DNA from: Copromyces sp. CBS 386.78
Taxonomy: Eukaryota; Ascomycota; Sordariomycetes; Sordariales; Sordariaceae
Reading direction: 5' to 3'
Assembly (NCBI GenBank): GCA_030685235.1
Contig: MU839079.1
Span: forward strand, 620,001 to 684,000
Length of the DNA stretch: 64,000 nt
The notes below the pieces were generated by a model, which saw nothing but the letters and a program-made list of their open reading frames with translations, ran no database searches and was not told where the DNA came from. The position numbers and the translations under genes were made by a program. Positions 10,621 through 22,304 of this stretch are shown piece after piece; within the stretch, counting starts at the first letter, position 1, and every line of letters starts with the position of its first letter.

Positions 10621-12595
10621 CCCGTACGGCCCTATGCGCTGAAGCTACCCAAGACGAACGGGAAGTTCTTTTCTTGTTTTGCTGTGTTGTTTGTTGAAGC
10701 AGTGAGACCTCGAGATTTCAGACTTGTTTTTCAGATTTCGGGACCGGGGATTTGGAGGTGTTTGAAGTTGAGAAGAAAGACGGGAAGGTTGAAGCGACGT
10801 CACGCTGCTTGAAACGCCCAGAAGACTCCTGGGGATTCTTGGGGGGTCCACTACAGGCGCTGGCACTCTGAAGTGGAAGGAACTTGTAGCGTATTGAATA
10901 TCAAACAGGGCATTAACAATTGAAAGCTGTCCCAAATGACAGCTACCTTGATGCCGGGGGCAATCTCATACCTCCCGGCAGGCAGCGCATACAGCGAGGA
11001 TCAAAGCCACCTCAACCTGCAGCCACAAATGTGGCACATACACCACACATCTTCCCCGCAACAAGCTGCATCTCCATCACACAACTCACTGCAGCTGTCT
11101 GTCTCTCCTGTACTTACCAAAACATCACCACCACAACCGGGCCTGAGTCAATCCAATCACCACCACATCTTCGCTGTCTTCCATCTTCTTCCCAAAACGG
11201 ACTTGTGGCCACCGCCATGTTTCAAGGTCGAACCACGGTGTATCTCCAATCAACATGACCAAGACAGGACTGTGGCCCTCCACCATCTATATCTAACCCA
11301 TATTTTACCATACAAACCCATCTATTGTCTCTTCTTCTCCCAAGGTCTTCCCTTCCTACTCGTCCCCGAGGCAATCACACAAATGCAGGCATCTCCTTGG
11401 TGTTTGTGTAAACGTCGTTCTGTTTACCTTCTCTTCAATATCTACTCAGAAACCTCTCATTTCCACTCGTTGGTGCGACGACAGACTTTTGAGGCCGAGC
11501 AACCTGAACTGAACAAGTCAATCACAAGCGTGCGAGCCCTTGCATCATACCCGTCTTTTGCCTAAGTACATACCGGACACGATGTGCCGCATATACGATG
11601 TTTCCGCTTGAGTACATCACAACTCAACTCGTGCCGCCTCGAGTTGGACCTTGAAGGGTCATCTCAGATTAACCACTCGTTGAGAACTTCAAGATCCCGT
11701 CTGTCATCGATCGTCTCCGCCTCACCTCTAGCATAAAGTAATGTGCACACAGAACGAACATGGCTTGCCGCAAGTACGTGCGGGAACGTGCTGACTGCCG
11801 GCACATGGCTGAACACCAAGAAAATGCAGAAAAAATGCAGGGGAAGAGACACTGCAGCTGATGGCTGCGTCTGTTGACTGGACCGTTGAGGCTATACTTT
11901 CAAAATTTGAACATGGCGGAATTGTCACCGAAAAATCACTGACCTTGCGCAGAGAACAGGAATCAATCTCCAGTTGAACTCGGGTGGATCAGGGGAGAAG
12001 GCCTCATGGATATCCAGGCTGCGTCCGAGTTCTGATCCTGAGCCAATGTGTAACCCGAGAGCTGTTTTTCCAGCTATCTTCAGGCGCACCACCTTTAGTC
12101 CGACAATGTCTCTCTTTCATGCGCCGCAGACCGTTGTATATGAGTTCGAGACACTCGGTCTATACTGTCGCCCGTTTAGCCGCCCAGACCGACCCGTCCA
12201 CCTGCTGTCAGTGTACGCAGTAACGCGGCGCCTCTTTGTGTCCCGTCAGTTGTCGTCCGTGTCCGGCTTCCCCAGTTGTGACTTTCAGTCCGCTTGGTCT
12301 CTCGCCCGTCGCCGTTGGGCCTAACCACGCCTTTGGATTCTCCAAGCGGCTGACCAACGTTCTTTGTGCTGCCTTGCCATGTTTCTCTGGCATTACGCAA
12401 GAAGGAGGCGGGTACGGGAAGCAGATACCACGGTAACTTAAAAAGGGCCCCTTCCTTCCCATATCTGGGACTCTCGGGCCATCACTCAGTATCACCAACT
12501 CCATTGTCCACTCTCGTTCAAGTCACTCACTCCTCTCTTCCTACCAAGATCGTTCCTCAAGGCAATCTCTACCATCCGTAGCCGGAACAAGGAGG
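10621..12595. other. long intergenic region between MFS transporter and wall protein genes
   Basis: About 2 kb containing the upstream regions of the divergent neighbours. A plus-strand open frame at 10936-11565 (209 codons) is His/Ser/Pro-rich and shows no recognisable domain; I do not call it. The bases just before 12596 are pyrimidine-rich, as in a fungal transcription-start region. Confidence 0.4.
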
Positions 12596-13507
12596 ATGAA
12601 GACTACCACCTTTGCCCTTGCTTGTGCGGCCTCGGTGTCGGCCCACTACGGCGACGTCTCTTCCATCTTTGCATCATGGGGTGCCGGCACCGTCAGCTAT
12701 CCTCCGGCCCCGGCCCCTACCACCACCGCTGCCGGTGGTCCCGATAAGGGTGGCGAGGGCCAGTGGACGACAAGTACCGTCTATACCACGGCAGTCCATA
12801 CCATCACTAGCTGCCCGCCTGCTGTTACCTCATGCCCGGATCATAGCACCGTGGTCACCACCGTGACTATTCCGGTCAGCACCACCGTCTGCCCTATAAG
12901 TTCCGGAGGTCCTGCGCCGCCACCGCCGCCTCCACCTCCCCCGGCACCTCCAGCTTCTACCGGCTCTCCTCCTCCTCCTCCTCCTCCGCCACCACCGGCT
13001 CCTCCAGCGTCGTCTGGCAGTCCCCCGGCGCCTCCTCCGCCGCCACCCGCACCCCCGGCCTCATCAGGTGCCCCTCCTGCCCCTCCTGCCCCTCCTGCTC
13101 CCCCCGCTTCATCAGGTGCTCCTCCTGCACCTCCCGCATCATCCGGATCTCCTCCTCCTCCGCCACCACCCCCTCCTCCCCCAGCGCCCCCCGCCAGCAC
13201 CGGTGGTGGTGGTGGTGGCGGCGGCGGTGGCGGTGCCTCTCCAGCTCCTCCCGCCTCAACACATCCCTCGCCCGGCAACCCACCCACATCCGCTGCTCCG
13301 CCGCCACCGCATACTTCCGGTCCATCTCCCACTAAGCCTACCGGATCTGGCTCCGGCGGCGGCGGCGGTGGCGGCGGCGGTGGTTCCCCACCTCCGACTG
13401 CTACCACCAGCCCTGGACCTGTCGTCACTGCTGGCGCTTCGGTCGAACGCGCTCATCACGCTGGTGGTGCGTTGGCTGTTATTGCTGCGGTTGCTGCGCT
13501 TCTCTAG
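12596..13507 (+). CDS. secreted proline/glycine-rich GPI-anchored-type wall protein
   Basis: Single exon, 303 residues, with ATG in a purine-rich context after AAGGAGG. Residues 1-16 (MKTTTFALACAASVSA) are a signal peptide. Residues 17-100 form a Thr-rich region with paired cysteines in CPPAVTSCPDHSTVVTTV and TTVCPISS, a pattern common in fungal extracellular proteins. From about 105 to 265, long polyproline blocks separated by PPAS(S/T)G units alternate with two polyglycine runs. The C-terminus (ASVERAHHAGG, then a hydrophobic ALAVIAAVAALL tail with no charge after it) fits a GPI attachment signal. It probably sits in the cell wall or plasma membrane outer face. The opposite-strand frame across the repeats is a shadow. 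Confidence 0.8.
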   Translation: MKTTTFALACAASVSAHYGDVSSIFASWGAGTVSYPPAPAPTTTAAGGPDKGGEGQWTTSTVYTTAVHTITSCPPAVTSCPDHSTVVTTVTIPVSTTVCPISSGGPAPPPPPPPPPAPPASTGSPPPPPPPPPPAPPASSGSPPAPPPPPPAPPASSGAPPAPPAPPAPPASSGAPPAPPASSGSPPPPPPPPPPPAPPASTGGGGGGGGGGGASPAPPASTHPSPGNPPTSAAPPPPHTSGPSPTKPTGSGSGGGGGGGGGGSPPPTATTSPGPVVTAGASVERAHHAGGALAVIAAVAALL

Positions 13508-14754
13508 GTGCTTTAGGTTGCGAGGTTTATGTTGTTATGACCAGGGGGTGTGGGGAGGGGTATACAGTAATGAGAGAATTTTTGATTTCAGTCAGGAAGA
13601 GCAAGGAGGGAACGGGATTTGGGACAAAAGAGTACTTGGAGCAGATTCTTTTTCTTGGTTTAATATGGCGATTTGGACTACTTGGTAGCTTAGAGAGATG
13701 AGCCACTTCTAATGATCGATAACTTTTGTATTTATGGCCTCTGATGGGGGTAAAAGTTTAATACACTTCTCGTTTATCCTACACTTTGTCAATGATCGTC
13801 TCTGCTTTCTTTTGCCTGTACTTCAACGTTATACTTGCTCGATATAAACTATGAGCTTATTTCTGTTTCTGCTATTTTATACTACATAGGAACCAACTCT
13901 TAACGAACGCCTAAACCCTTCCTCATGAGATGCATACCAGTTAGATATTACCACACCACACCTCTTCAGACTGCCCAGGAACATCACTCACTCACCCACG
14001 TAACCATGATCACCCAGAAAAAAAAAACATTCCACAACAGATACGTCAACGTCGTGCCAAGATGGGATGGATAACCCGGCCGCCAAACCACGCCTCGTCC
14101 TACCTTTCCCTGGTCCGAGTACGTCCAGTCACCGACAAAGTTAGTTGTTGCACTGGCACGCTGTGTCCCCTTCCACCACCCGGGCCGAGCCTTTCCCCAT
14201 TCCTTTCGATCTGTGGGTGTAGCCCTTTGCAACCTAAAAGGCATGTGGAGGAGGGGAAAGGGTGGGTGCATGCTGAACTCGTGGTTCTGGAAGACCGACA
14301 GGCCTTTGGCTGTGGCGGACGGGTATGCACAGGGCAGGGCACGTTGTTGAAGCCTTTAAGAGAGGGGGGGTGTTATAAGGACAAGGTATGTGGTGGATTG
14401 GAATGGAAGCACGGCAGGGGATTGGGGCATGGAGGATTAAGGATGTACCCCGGACTAGGTAGCCTGCGGAAACGGTGGGAGAAGATCCCCTACCAAGGTG
14501 GGCGCTGGTGCTGGTGCTGGTGCCCGAAACCGAAGCTGAGAATACAAAAAGTGTAATTCAGCGGTCTTGATGGTGTGGTGGAGGAAGTGGGGGAAGGAAC
14601 ACATAAAACAACAGGCTAGGTAGGTACTCTCTCTATTCGATGGAATCCCTCGCATTTGCGGAACAGTAGGTAAGGTAGTCATGCTTTCCATTCCCGTGGG
14701 TATCAATCCGTGCTCTGCTTTTCTACACTCCCCTATCAAGCAGGAATACGTTCC
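13508..14754. other. intergenic region between convergent genes
   Basis: Lies between the 3' ends of the wall protein gene (plus) and the CENP-O gene (minus). It must hold both terminators and 3' UTRs. No gene is supported on either strand. Confidence 0.5.
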
Positions 14755-15782
14755 TCAAGCAGCCGCCGCCGCCTTACTTCCTGTGACAGCCAACCTCCTA
14801 ACAACATCCTCCACCCTCTTCGCCTGCCCAACCAACTCCCTAACCACTTCCCGATCCCGCCCACTTCCACTTCCGTTTCCTTGCCCACCACCACTGCCGT
14901 TAAGAGCAACAACCTTTACAATCTCCCCGTCATCACCCATCACCAACCTCCCCGTCTGACCATCTTCCCACTCGATAGTGATTTGCTTCGCTTCGGCGTC
15001 GGCGGGGGTGACGTCTTGGATTTTGTTTGTTGGGTTTGTTTTTGATTCATCTTCAGCGAGAATGGCTCTCCGTAGATCAGTGATGGTAGCCAGACGGTGG
15101 TGGTAACGAACTAGTTCTCGCCGTAGGCGTCTGGCAAACTTTGCCAGATCCTGCTCCCTTCCTTCATCCTCCTCTTCTCGTGATGGTGGAGCGGGTAGAT
15201 GGCGGGCTGCGAGTCCGGAAAGGGGGACGCAGGGGGGGATGGTATGTCTGTGGACTCGTAGCCAGGTTGCGTATTTGCCCTTCTTCTTCGTCTTCTTCTT
15301 CTTTTCTTTGCGACTACCCGGGCCAGCCCAAGCCCGATTCATCAAAACATAATAAGGCCTCATAAACCTGCCCCTGGCAAAAACCTCTATCCTCAACCCC
15401 AGCACCGCTCCGCCGTCTACCGCGTTCGGATCCGGGTCTTGCACGCGGAAGGTGGTGATGGTGGCGCAAGTCCGGTAGAGGGATTGTTGGTTGTGAGCTT
15501 TTTGGAGAGAGGCATAGTGGCGGAGAGATTTGAGGATCGTTGGGGTGATGCCTTTTTGTTTGAGTTGCGAGGAGGAAGGAGGGTTGGAGAGGAGGGAAGA
15601 GACAGAAGGGGAGGAGAGGATGGTGGAGGTTTGGATGCGGAGGTGGGATTTGAGGGTTGTTACTAATACTTGTTTTAGTAAATGATTGGGAGAGTGGTGG
15701 ATGGGTGAAACTTACTTTTGGCTTTGAGGGATTCGATCTCGGCATCGAGTGGTGATGGTGTTGAGGGTATTGGTGAGGACAT
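14755..15782 (-). CDS. mcm21: CENP-O/Mcm21 family kinetochore protein
   Basis: Two exons (15716-15782 and 14755-15662, complement) encode 324 residues. Exon 1 (MSSPIPSTPSPLDAEIESLK) begins an N-terminal coiled coil that continues into exon 2. The intron is 53 nt, GTAAGT...TTAG. The core reads ITTFRVQDPDPNAVDGGAVL, then GLRIEVFARGRFMRPYYVLM, a lysine-rich linker, WLRVHRHTIPPCVPLSGLAA, and FARRLRRELVRYHHRLATI. These are the tandem-RWD hallmarks of CENP-O/Mcm21, a subunit of the inner-kinetochore CCAN (COMA) complex. The KEKKKKTKKKGK insertion is unusual. The C-terminus is a Ser/Gly- then Ala-rich tail, possibly variable. Confidence 0.85.
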
Positions 15783-16856
15783 GGTGAGTTGAGTTGGGAC
15801 CCACTTTTGGGGGTGACGAGGTGTGTTTGGACGCGTCTTTGGTGATGTGCGCGATGCAAAGAGTTGTGCGTGTGAAGAGTTCGTATAAAATGCAAAGAAA
15901 CTGGATCAATGATCATGAAGTCCGGGTATTATAATGCGCAATGTGGACTTCTTTAGCACCTTGTATCTTGAAGCTGGTGACTTTGCTCAAGTCGATTGTT
16001 TACTTTGGTGGAGTTGATGCGAAGGGGAGGAAGCTGACAGGTGCAACAAGTCGCCAGGCTTTGTGGGGCGGCAGCTGTCAACCTTACTAGCGATCTGCCC
16101 CCGGGTCCATGCCAATGACGCACTAGCGCAGTTCCTGCATCAAGCTGCTTCTCCCAGGCAGTTTCGACAACAGACGGAAGGCGTAGAAGGTACAATGTAC
16201 TCTAGACATTGACACTGACACCCGCAACTCACCCGCTCGTACAGTTAACAGACATCTTTTATCCTCATTCCTCGAATCGAGGTTGAGCCTCACAGTCCTT
16301 TCAAGTCCCCAAATTGTTTGCTTCCAGACGGCACATCCATCTCAAACATTCAATCTCTAGCGTCGTGTTAGAGGTGATTTGCCACCAACCGAGAGGCCAC
16401 GGTAGCACCTTGACTCCCCCACGATTCCACCTCTTCCAGCTCTCAACGTTCCATTCCACAGCGACAACAACACTAGCCCCAGGGCACCTCAGTTACTGCA
16501 GTGGTCTGAAGAGGCCAGAGACAACAGACACCCTTGTCTCTTTTCGTCCCTTGTCAACAATCCTTCTCGACCACTCTCGTCCGGACTATTCGACTCCGCT
16601 ACTACCGACTTCTCGTCTTTCGTTAATCTCTTCTTCCACTTTCTTGTCTCTTGCGACCGCTATTTCTGGAAAAACTACCCCTCGCTTCCATCTTTTAGGA
16701 TCTGCTGATCATCACTCCCTCGAGACGACGGCCTCGACCACTCACCACACGCGCCGCCATCACACAAGGCTTTGACCTTTCGAGTAACCCACGAAACGGG
16801 ACCTCCTTCAACACACACGAAGCCACCCACCAGCATACACAAACCCAGTGCTACCT
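15783..16856. other. upstream regions of mcm21 (minus) and the acetyl-CoA transporter (plus)
   Basis: Divergent intergenic region. The stretch 16300-16856 is C/T-rich with scattered CAACAACA tracts, suggesting a long leader for the transporter mRNA; short frames in it look like upstream or chance ORFs. Confidence 0.45.
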
Positions 16857-18709
16857 ATGGGTACTAAAACTCGTGGCACAAAGTCGCCGGCACAGAACGG
16901 GCTGTCTCGCAAAGCCTCCAAGAAAGGGGCCGGGAAGAAGGGCAACAATAACAACAACAACAACAAGACCCAAATCAAGAACTCCGACTCGGACCCTGAC
17001 ACGGTCGCCTCGGGCCTCCACAAGATGAACAACAACATCGAGCTTATGCGCCGGAACAAGAACCACGACACCTCGCCCGAAGCTATAACCGCCAACATCA
17101 TCGGCAGGGAAACCTTCTCCCTCGACGACCCCGTCCCAGACAAGACAGACGCCGTCAACAGCCATGGCTTCTTCGACCTTCCGAAGCAGGACCAGCGCAA
17201 CTTTGGCCTGCTCGTCCTTCTATACTTCTTGCAGGGTGTCCCCCTAGGATTGGCCACGGGCTCGGTACCGTTCCTCCTCAAGAAGAAGCTTTCCTATGCC
17301 GAGATTGGCGTCTTCAGCCTGGCGTCGTACCCTTACTCTCTCAAGCTGCTATGGAGTCCCATTGTCGATGCCATCTGGAGCCCCAAGGTGGGAAGGAGAA
17401 AGAGCTGGATTCTGCCTATCCAATTGCTCTCGGGAATCGGCATGCTTTACCTGGGCTCTAGGGTGGGAGGATTGATGGATTCCATGGGCAAGGAAGGTGG
17501 TCCCACGGTCTGGAGCTTTACCTGGTGGTGGTTCTTCCTCGTGCTCATGTGCGCTACCCAGGATATTGCTGTTGACGGCTGGGCCCTGACCCTTTTGACC
17601 CCCGGCAACGTCTCGTACGCCTCCACCGCGCAGACGGTCGGCTTGACTGCTGGCCAATTCCTGTCGTATACTGTCTTCTTGGCCTTCCACTCCAAGGAGT
17701 TTGCCAACCGTTGGTTCCGCACCGAACCGCTCGACCACGGTTTGATGGATCTGGGTGGATACCTTACCTTCTGGGGCTGGGCTTACATTGCCGTGACTAT
17801 CGGCTTGGGTCTGATGAAGCGCGAGGAACGTACCAAGAACGAGGACGGCGTTTGGGACGTCTACAAGATCATGTGGGGCGTGCTCAACCTGAAGAACGTC
17901 CAGACCATCATCATCATCCACCTTATCGCCAAGATCGGCTTCCAGGCCAACGATGCCGTCACCAACCTCAAGCTGCTCGACAAGGGATTCGGTACCGAGA
18001 ACATGGCTCTTACCGTTCTGATCGACTTTCCCTTCGAGATCGGTCTGGGATATTATGCAGGAAAGTGGTCGCAGGAGTTTACGCCCATGCGTCTTTGGTG
18101 TTGGGGCTTCATGGGCCGCCTGGTGGCTGCCGTTCTCGCGCAGGTTACTGTTGTTATCTTCCCTGCTGAGGGTGTCACCTCTTGGTACCTGCTTGTTGTC
18201 ATTGCCGAGCACATCTTTTCCACTTTTACCAACACCATCATGTTTGTTGCCGTCTCTGCCTTCCACGCCCGGATCTCGGACCCGGTCATTGGCGGTACTT
18301 ATATGACCCTTCTGGCTACGTGAGTTTTCCTTTCTCCTTTGCCAGTTCAAACCCCAGCTAACGTTTTTCGTTTTCCAGCGTCTGCAACCTGGGCGGTACC
18401 TTCCCCCGCTTCTTCGTCCTCCGCTTGGTCGACTACTTCACAACCGCCACTTGCGTGCCCACTTCCAAGACGGCCACTTTCAGCCAGCCCTTTAGTTGCG
18501 CCATCCAGGAGGACAAGACGAGGTGCCTTGCCAACGGCGGTACTTGCAACATGATCCAGGACGGATACTACATTGTCAACATGCTTTGTGTGGCTGTTGG
18601 CGTGGTGTCTTTCACCATGTTCATCCGTCCCAAGGTCATTCACTTGCAGGATCTCCCGCTCAAGGCGTGGCGGTTGGCGTCGTCGGGTGCGGGAGCTAGC
18701 AAGCGGTGA
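16857..18709 (+). CDS. acetyl-CoA transporter, AT-1/SLC33A1 family
   Basis: Two exons (16857-18319 and 18379-18709) give 597 residues. I take the ATG at 16857 (MGTKTRGTKSPAQNGLSRKA) because the frame upstream has only a GTG. A cytosolic basic, Asn-rich tail of about 110 residues precedes the first span. The MFS-like membrane domain starts at QDQRNFGLLVLLYFLQGVPL, followed by GLATGSVPFLLKKKLSYAEI and the signature region SPIVDAIWSPKVGRRKSWIL and DIAVDGWALTLL. These match the AT-1 family, which moves acetyl-CoA into the ER lumen for protein acetylation. The last exon adds a cysteine-containing loop (ATCVPTSKTATFSQPF) and a final span. The 59 nt intron is GTGAGT...TCCAG with a GCTAAC branch. Third positions favour C throughout, suggesting good expression. 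Confidence 0.9.
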
Positions 18710-19373
18710 TTTTGGTGGACGTTCAATTTACAGCTGAGTTTTGTGTAGGGATATAGACAAGTCAGGAGCATCTTAATGTTGGATCATGATACATAATAGG
18801 CATGCATGCACAAAACAAGCGGACTGTATTACTATTTAGCATGTATCTAGGTGGAAATAGAAAGAGATTGGATAGAAATGGGTCTCGGTACGGAAGCATA
18901 TGTATGTCTGGTATGAGTAACGGCCTTGCTTGCTGACTGTATTTGGATCATGTTGTGCTGCGGAGAGAACACCGAGGTTTCGCCGGTCTGACAGAAAGAA
19001 GTTGGACCCGGTGTCTGAAGAAGAGGTTTGATATCCGATAAATATCGAATTTCAAGACATAACACTCGAGAATCGTGTTTTATTTGTTCCGGCAATCACG
19101 GCAACCGAAAGCCGGATCGGAGCCAAGCAGCTACTTTGCATGTCGTTGACTGCGGGTCCAATCGGGAACCAAATGTTTATCTTTTTCCCATCCATCAAAA
19201 ACTTACCAAGGCTGTGATACCCCTCACTCAGTCTTATCATGCAAATCATCGATATTGTTATCACTCAGCATTCCGGGATCCTGGATCGCCGAGACTTGGG
19301 CTTTACCAGACATATCACATCACAGCCAGACATGACCGTGTAGCGCTTCTTCTATCACTTAGCCACCATCATC
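18710..19373. other. intergenic region
   Basis: 3' UTR of the acetyl-CoA transporter and upstream region of the amidase gene. No RNA gene or ORF is supported. Confidence 0.5.
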
Positions 19374-21179
19374 ATGTTTCCCGCCATGCGCGGCCCCCAA
19401 GCCCTGCTGGGTAAAGCCGTCCTCCTCTCCCTCCTCTCCTCAACAACACCAACATCCGCCTTCAACCTCCTCCCAAACGACCTTAACCAAAGCCCACTAG
19501 ACCTCAGTCCAAACCCCCCCTTCGACGTCCGTGAAGCCACCATCTCCTCCATCCACAACGCCCTCTTCACCGGCCTAACAACCTGCCACTCCTTAATCTC
19601 CTCCTACCTAGTCCGCATCGAAGCCTTTAACCCCTCCTTACACGCCATCTTGTCATTAAACCCTCACGCTCTCGACCTCGCCTCCGCCATCGATTCCCAA
19701 CTAGCTTCCGGCAACTCTTCTGTTAATCAGCCACTGCTATGCATCCCCATCCTCCTGAAAGATAACTTCAACACCCTTGACCTCCCCACCACCGCCGGCT
19801 CTTTATCCCTCTCCCGCAATCTTCCTAAAAACGACGCACCCACCGTCACAGCCCTTAAACGCGCCGGCGCTATAATTTTGGGGAAAACAAACATGCATGA
19901 ATTCGCCCTCGAAGGACTCTCCGTTTCGTCATTGGCTGGACAAACTATCAACCCTTATGACAGTACCCGGACCCCCGGGGGAAGTTCGGGCGGGACGGGA
20001 GCGGCGATAGCTGCTAACTTGGCGGTTCTTGGAACGGGGACGGATACAGTTAACTCCTTGCGGTCGCCGGCGAGCGCAAATTGTTTGGTTAGTTGGAGGG
20101 GTACGAGGGGACTGGTTGATAGAGGGGGGGTGGTGCCGGTGGGTTGGACGCAGGATGCGGTGGGGGGGATGGCGAGGGGAGTGGACGATTTGGCGGTGAT
20201 GATGACGGTGATGGCTTCTACGACAAATGAAGAGTTTGATGGTGAGGGGGATGGTGGGGATCATGATAACACCACGGCGTTGGTACCGTCTGAGATGAGA
20301 GGAAAAGATTACAGCCAGGCGTTGTACTCCGGTCTAGGAAAACTGGAGGGGTTGAGGTTGGGTGTGTTGAATGGGTTCTTCAACCATACCGCTGGCGAAG
20401 AGACGACTCCCGGCAACCAGGTGATGGAACAGGTGTTGAGAAGGTTGGAGGCAGCTGGTGCGCAACTGGTTAACATCACCGACCCCGTTTATGACGCGGT
20501 GGTGATAGCGGCAAAGCTGGATGTCCAGACGTTTGAGTTTCGCGAGGGGTTGGATGCTTATTTGGCGAGAACTACGTACACTCGCAATGGCACTGACACT
20601 GGGCCAAGGAGCTTCAACGACGTTTTCACCCTAGGCAAGAAACAATTCCTCGTCCTCCCCTCCCAATACTCCTACATCCGCTCCGCCTTCAACCGCTCCA
20701 CCTCCTCCCCCGAGTATTTTGTTCGCCAACACGGCATCTCGCAGCTCAAAACCACTTTGGCCCAAACTTTTTCTACCCACAAACTCGAAGCAATCATCTA
20801 CCCCGAGCAAAAAAACTTGGTCGTCAAGATCGGTTCCCCCTCGCAGAGTGGACGGAACGGGATACTGGCTGCGTTGACGGGGAGTCCGGTTATTACGGTG
20901 CCGGTGGGGTTTTCTGACCCAAAACCTGAGGAGGCACCGCTGGGTGTGCCTATTGGGATGGAGATTTTGGGCAGGCCGTGGACAGATGATTTGTTGTTGG
21001 GGATTGCGAAGCATGTGGGTGAGGTGCTTGGGCCGGTGAGGAGGATGCCCGTGGGTGGAGGTGGACTGGGAAAGTTGCATAAGGTGGTGGAGGTTAGGGG
21101 GGGTGGGTATGAGAGTGTGCCGGTTGTGACGAACGATAATGGGAACATTCCGGGGGTTTATCCTTTGGGGGTTTATTAG
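19374..21179 (+). CDS. secreted amidase (amidase signature family)
   Basis: Single exon, 601 residues, with ATG at 19374 (a second in-frame ATG at 19386). Residues about 7-29 are a signal peptide (ALLGKAVLLSLLSSTTPTSA). The amidase signature core follows: catalytic Lys129 in PILLKDN, the GGSSGG loop at 202-207 with the cis-serine, and the nucleophile Ser228 in GTDTVNSLR. The catalytic Ser-Ser-Lys triad therefore appears intact. Several N-glycosylation sequons (NSS, NHT, NIT, NRS) fit secretion or a vacuolar fate. Enzymes of this family hydrolyse amides; the substrate cannot be told. An insertion around DEEGDGGDHDNTT-like sequence (near 20220-20280) is not part of the usual core. Base usage changes abruptly along the gene, from C-rich to G-rich sense strand. 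Confidence 0.85.
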   Translation: MFPAMRGPQALLGKAVLLSLLSSTTPTSAFNLLPNDLNQSPLDLSPNPPFDVREATISSIHNALFTGLTTCHSLISSYLVRIEAFNPSLHAILSLNPHALDLASAIDSQLASGNSSVNQPLLCIPILLKDNFNTLDLPTTAGSLSLSRNLPKNDAPTVTALKRAGAIILGKTNMHEFALEGLSVSSLAGQTINPYDSTRTPGGSSGGTGAAIAANLAVLGTGTDTVNSLRSPASANCLVSWRGTRGLVDRGGVVPVGWTQDAVGGMARGVDDLAVMMTVMASTTNEEFDGEGDGGDHDNTTALVPSEMRGKDYSQALYSGLGKLEGLRLGVLNGFFNHTAGEETTPGNQVMEQVLRRLEAAGAQLVNITDPVYDAVVIAAKLDVQTFEFREGLDAYLARTTYTRNGTDTGPRSFNDVFTLGKKQFLVLPSQYSYIRSAFNRSTSSPEYFVRQHGISQLKTTLAQTFSTHKLEAIIYPEQKNLVVKIGSPSQSGRNGILAALTGSPVITVPVGFSDPKPEEAPLGVPIGMEILGRPWTDDLLLGIAKHVGEVLGPVRRMPVGGGGLGKLHKVVEVRGGGYESVPVVTNDNGNIPGVYPLGVY

Positions 21180-22304
21180 GGGGTGTTTGGAACGGGGTTG
21201 GAAAAGGGAATACTAAAACAAGGTGTTGGTCGTACTCTGCTTGTCCATTGGGGTTATTACTCGTGGGCAAGAGAGTAGATGTTGCGAGGCCAAGGCTCGT
21301 CACCACCTATGAGTATGCCTGGATCTTGTGCTGTCTTTCCCTTCGAGCCTTCTTCTCATTCTACCAACACGACGACAACCATTTCAACTATTGCACCCTT
21401 CTCCGGCTAGGTATCCTATCGAGTGTCAAACGGTTTCACTCGGCTTTGTTCCCTTTGCATGGCATGGGTTGGGCGACTCCAGATATTCCTTCCTCTGCTT
21501 CGCCTTTCCTTCGGACAAGACAAACTATCGGGTAAGGATTGCATCGGCATGACATCTTGCTTCCCCGTTGCCGCCATCAGATCACTATCAAGACGGTCAC
21601 ACGGAGCATGCAAGACCATATATGTGGGTTATTTCAACTACTACGTACTGCGTCTTCCCCGCTTGATATGCTTGGTATTGGACGTGTTGAGTGGGATTGT
21701 ATTCCGGTTTAGGCACCTCTGCGTGGGAGTTACCACCATTCTATGCAGCCTCATCAAAGAACGGCAACCGTTAGCGTTTGACCGGCGAGCCCAAGCTACA
21801 CAGATCGTCAAGGCCTCCTTGGACAACACCCACTATAAGTTTTAGGATCATCACGCATACTCTAACTTCTACAACCCCTCATTGCGTTGACGTTGATCGA
21901 ATGCGAAGTATCTGCAAATATTCGGACAAAGGGTGATGGGGTGTGTTGCAGGGCATGAGGTAGTCGCCTCGATAGAAGAGCGTTGCAGATTATTATTTAT
22001 TGAAGGCTTTTGACCACTGAGGTATGTTTGTCCAGGGAGACATCATACTTGGCGGCATGATGCTTTATGGAGATGGTGTACTCCATCCTATCCAAAATTG
22101 GAGGCGATGTTGGAGATGATCACTCCGTGGAGGATATCTCCCGTCTTTGTCTCTCCATATAGGATGTTGCTCTCGTCTCCAAAGGCAGACCAAAGCCCCA
22201 TCTTCATAAATCCCGTTCGCCCTCTCCTTTGCTCACAGGGAATTTCCTACCCTGATCCCCCTGTCCTTCCTCAAGATCTATACGCAGTGATCCCAAAGCC
22301 AACT
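21180..22304. other. intergenic region between amidase and P450 genes
   Basis: A plus frame of about 140 codons at 21423-21845 has no recognisable domain and is not called. The frame of the P450 first exon stays open upstream to 22098, but the ATG at 22305 is the start that places the membrane anchor properly. Confidence 0.4.

Noticed and set aside
10936..11565. 209-codon plus frame
   Set aside because: His/Ser/Pro-rich promoter-like DNA translated by chance; no supporting motif.
12841..13428. 195-codon Gly/Pro-rich minus frame
   Set aside because: Mirror of the polyproline/polyglycine codons of the wall protein (CCx/GGx repeats stay open on both strands).
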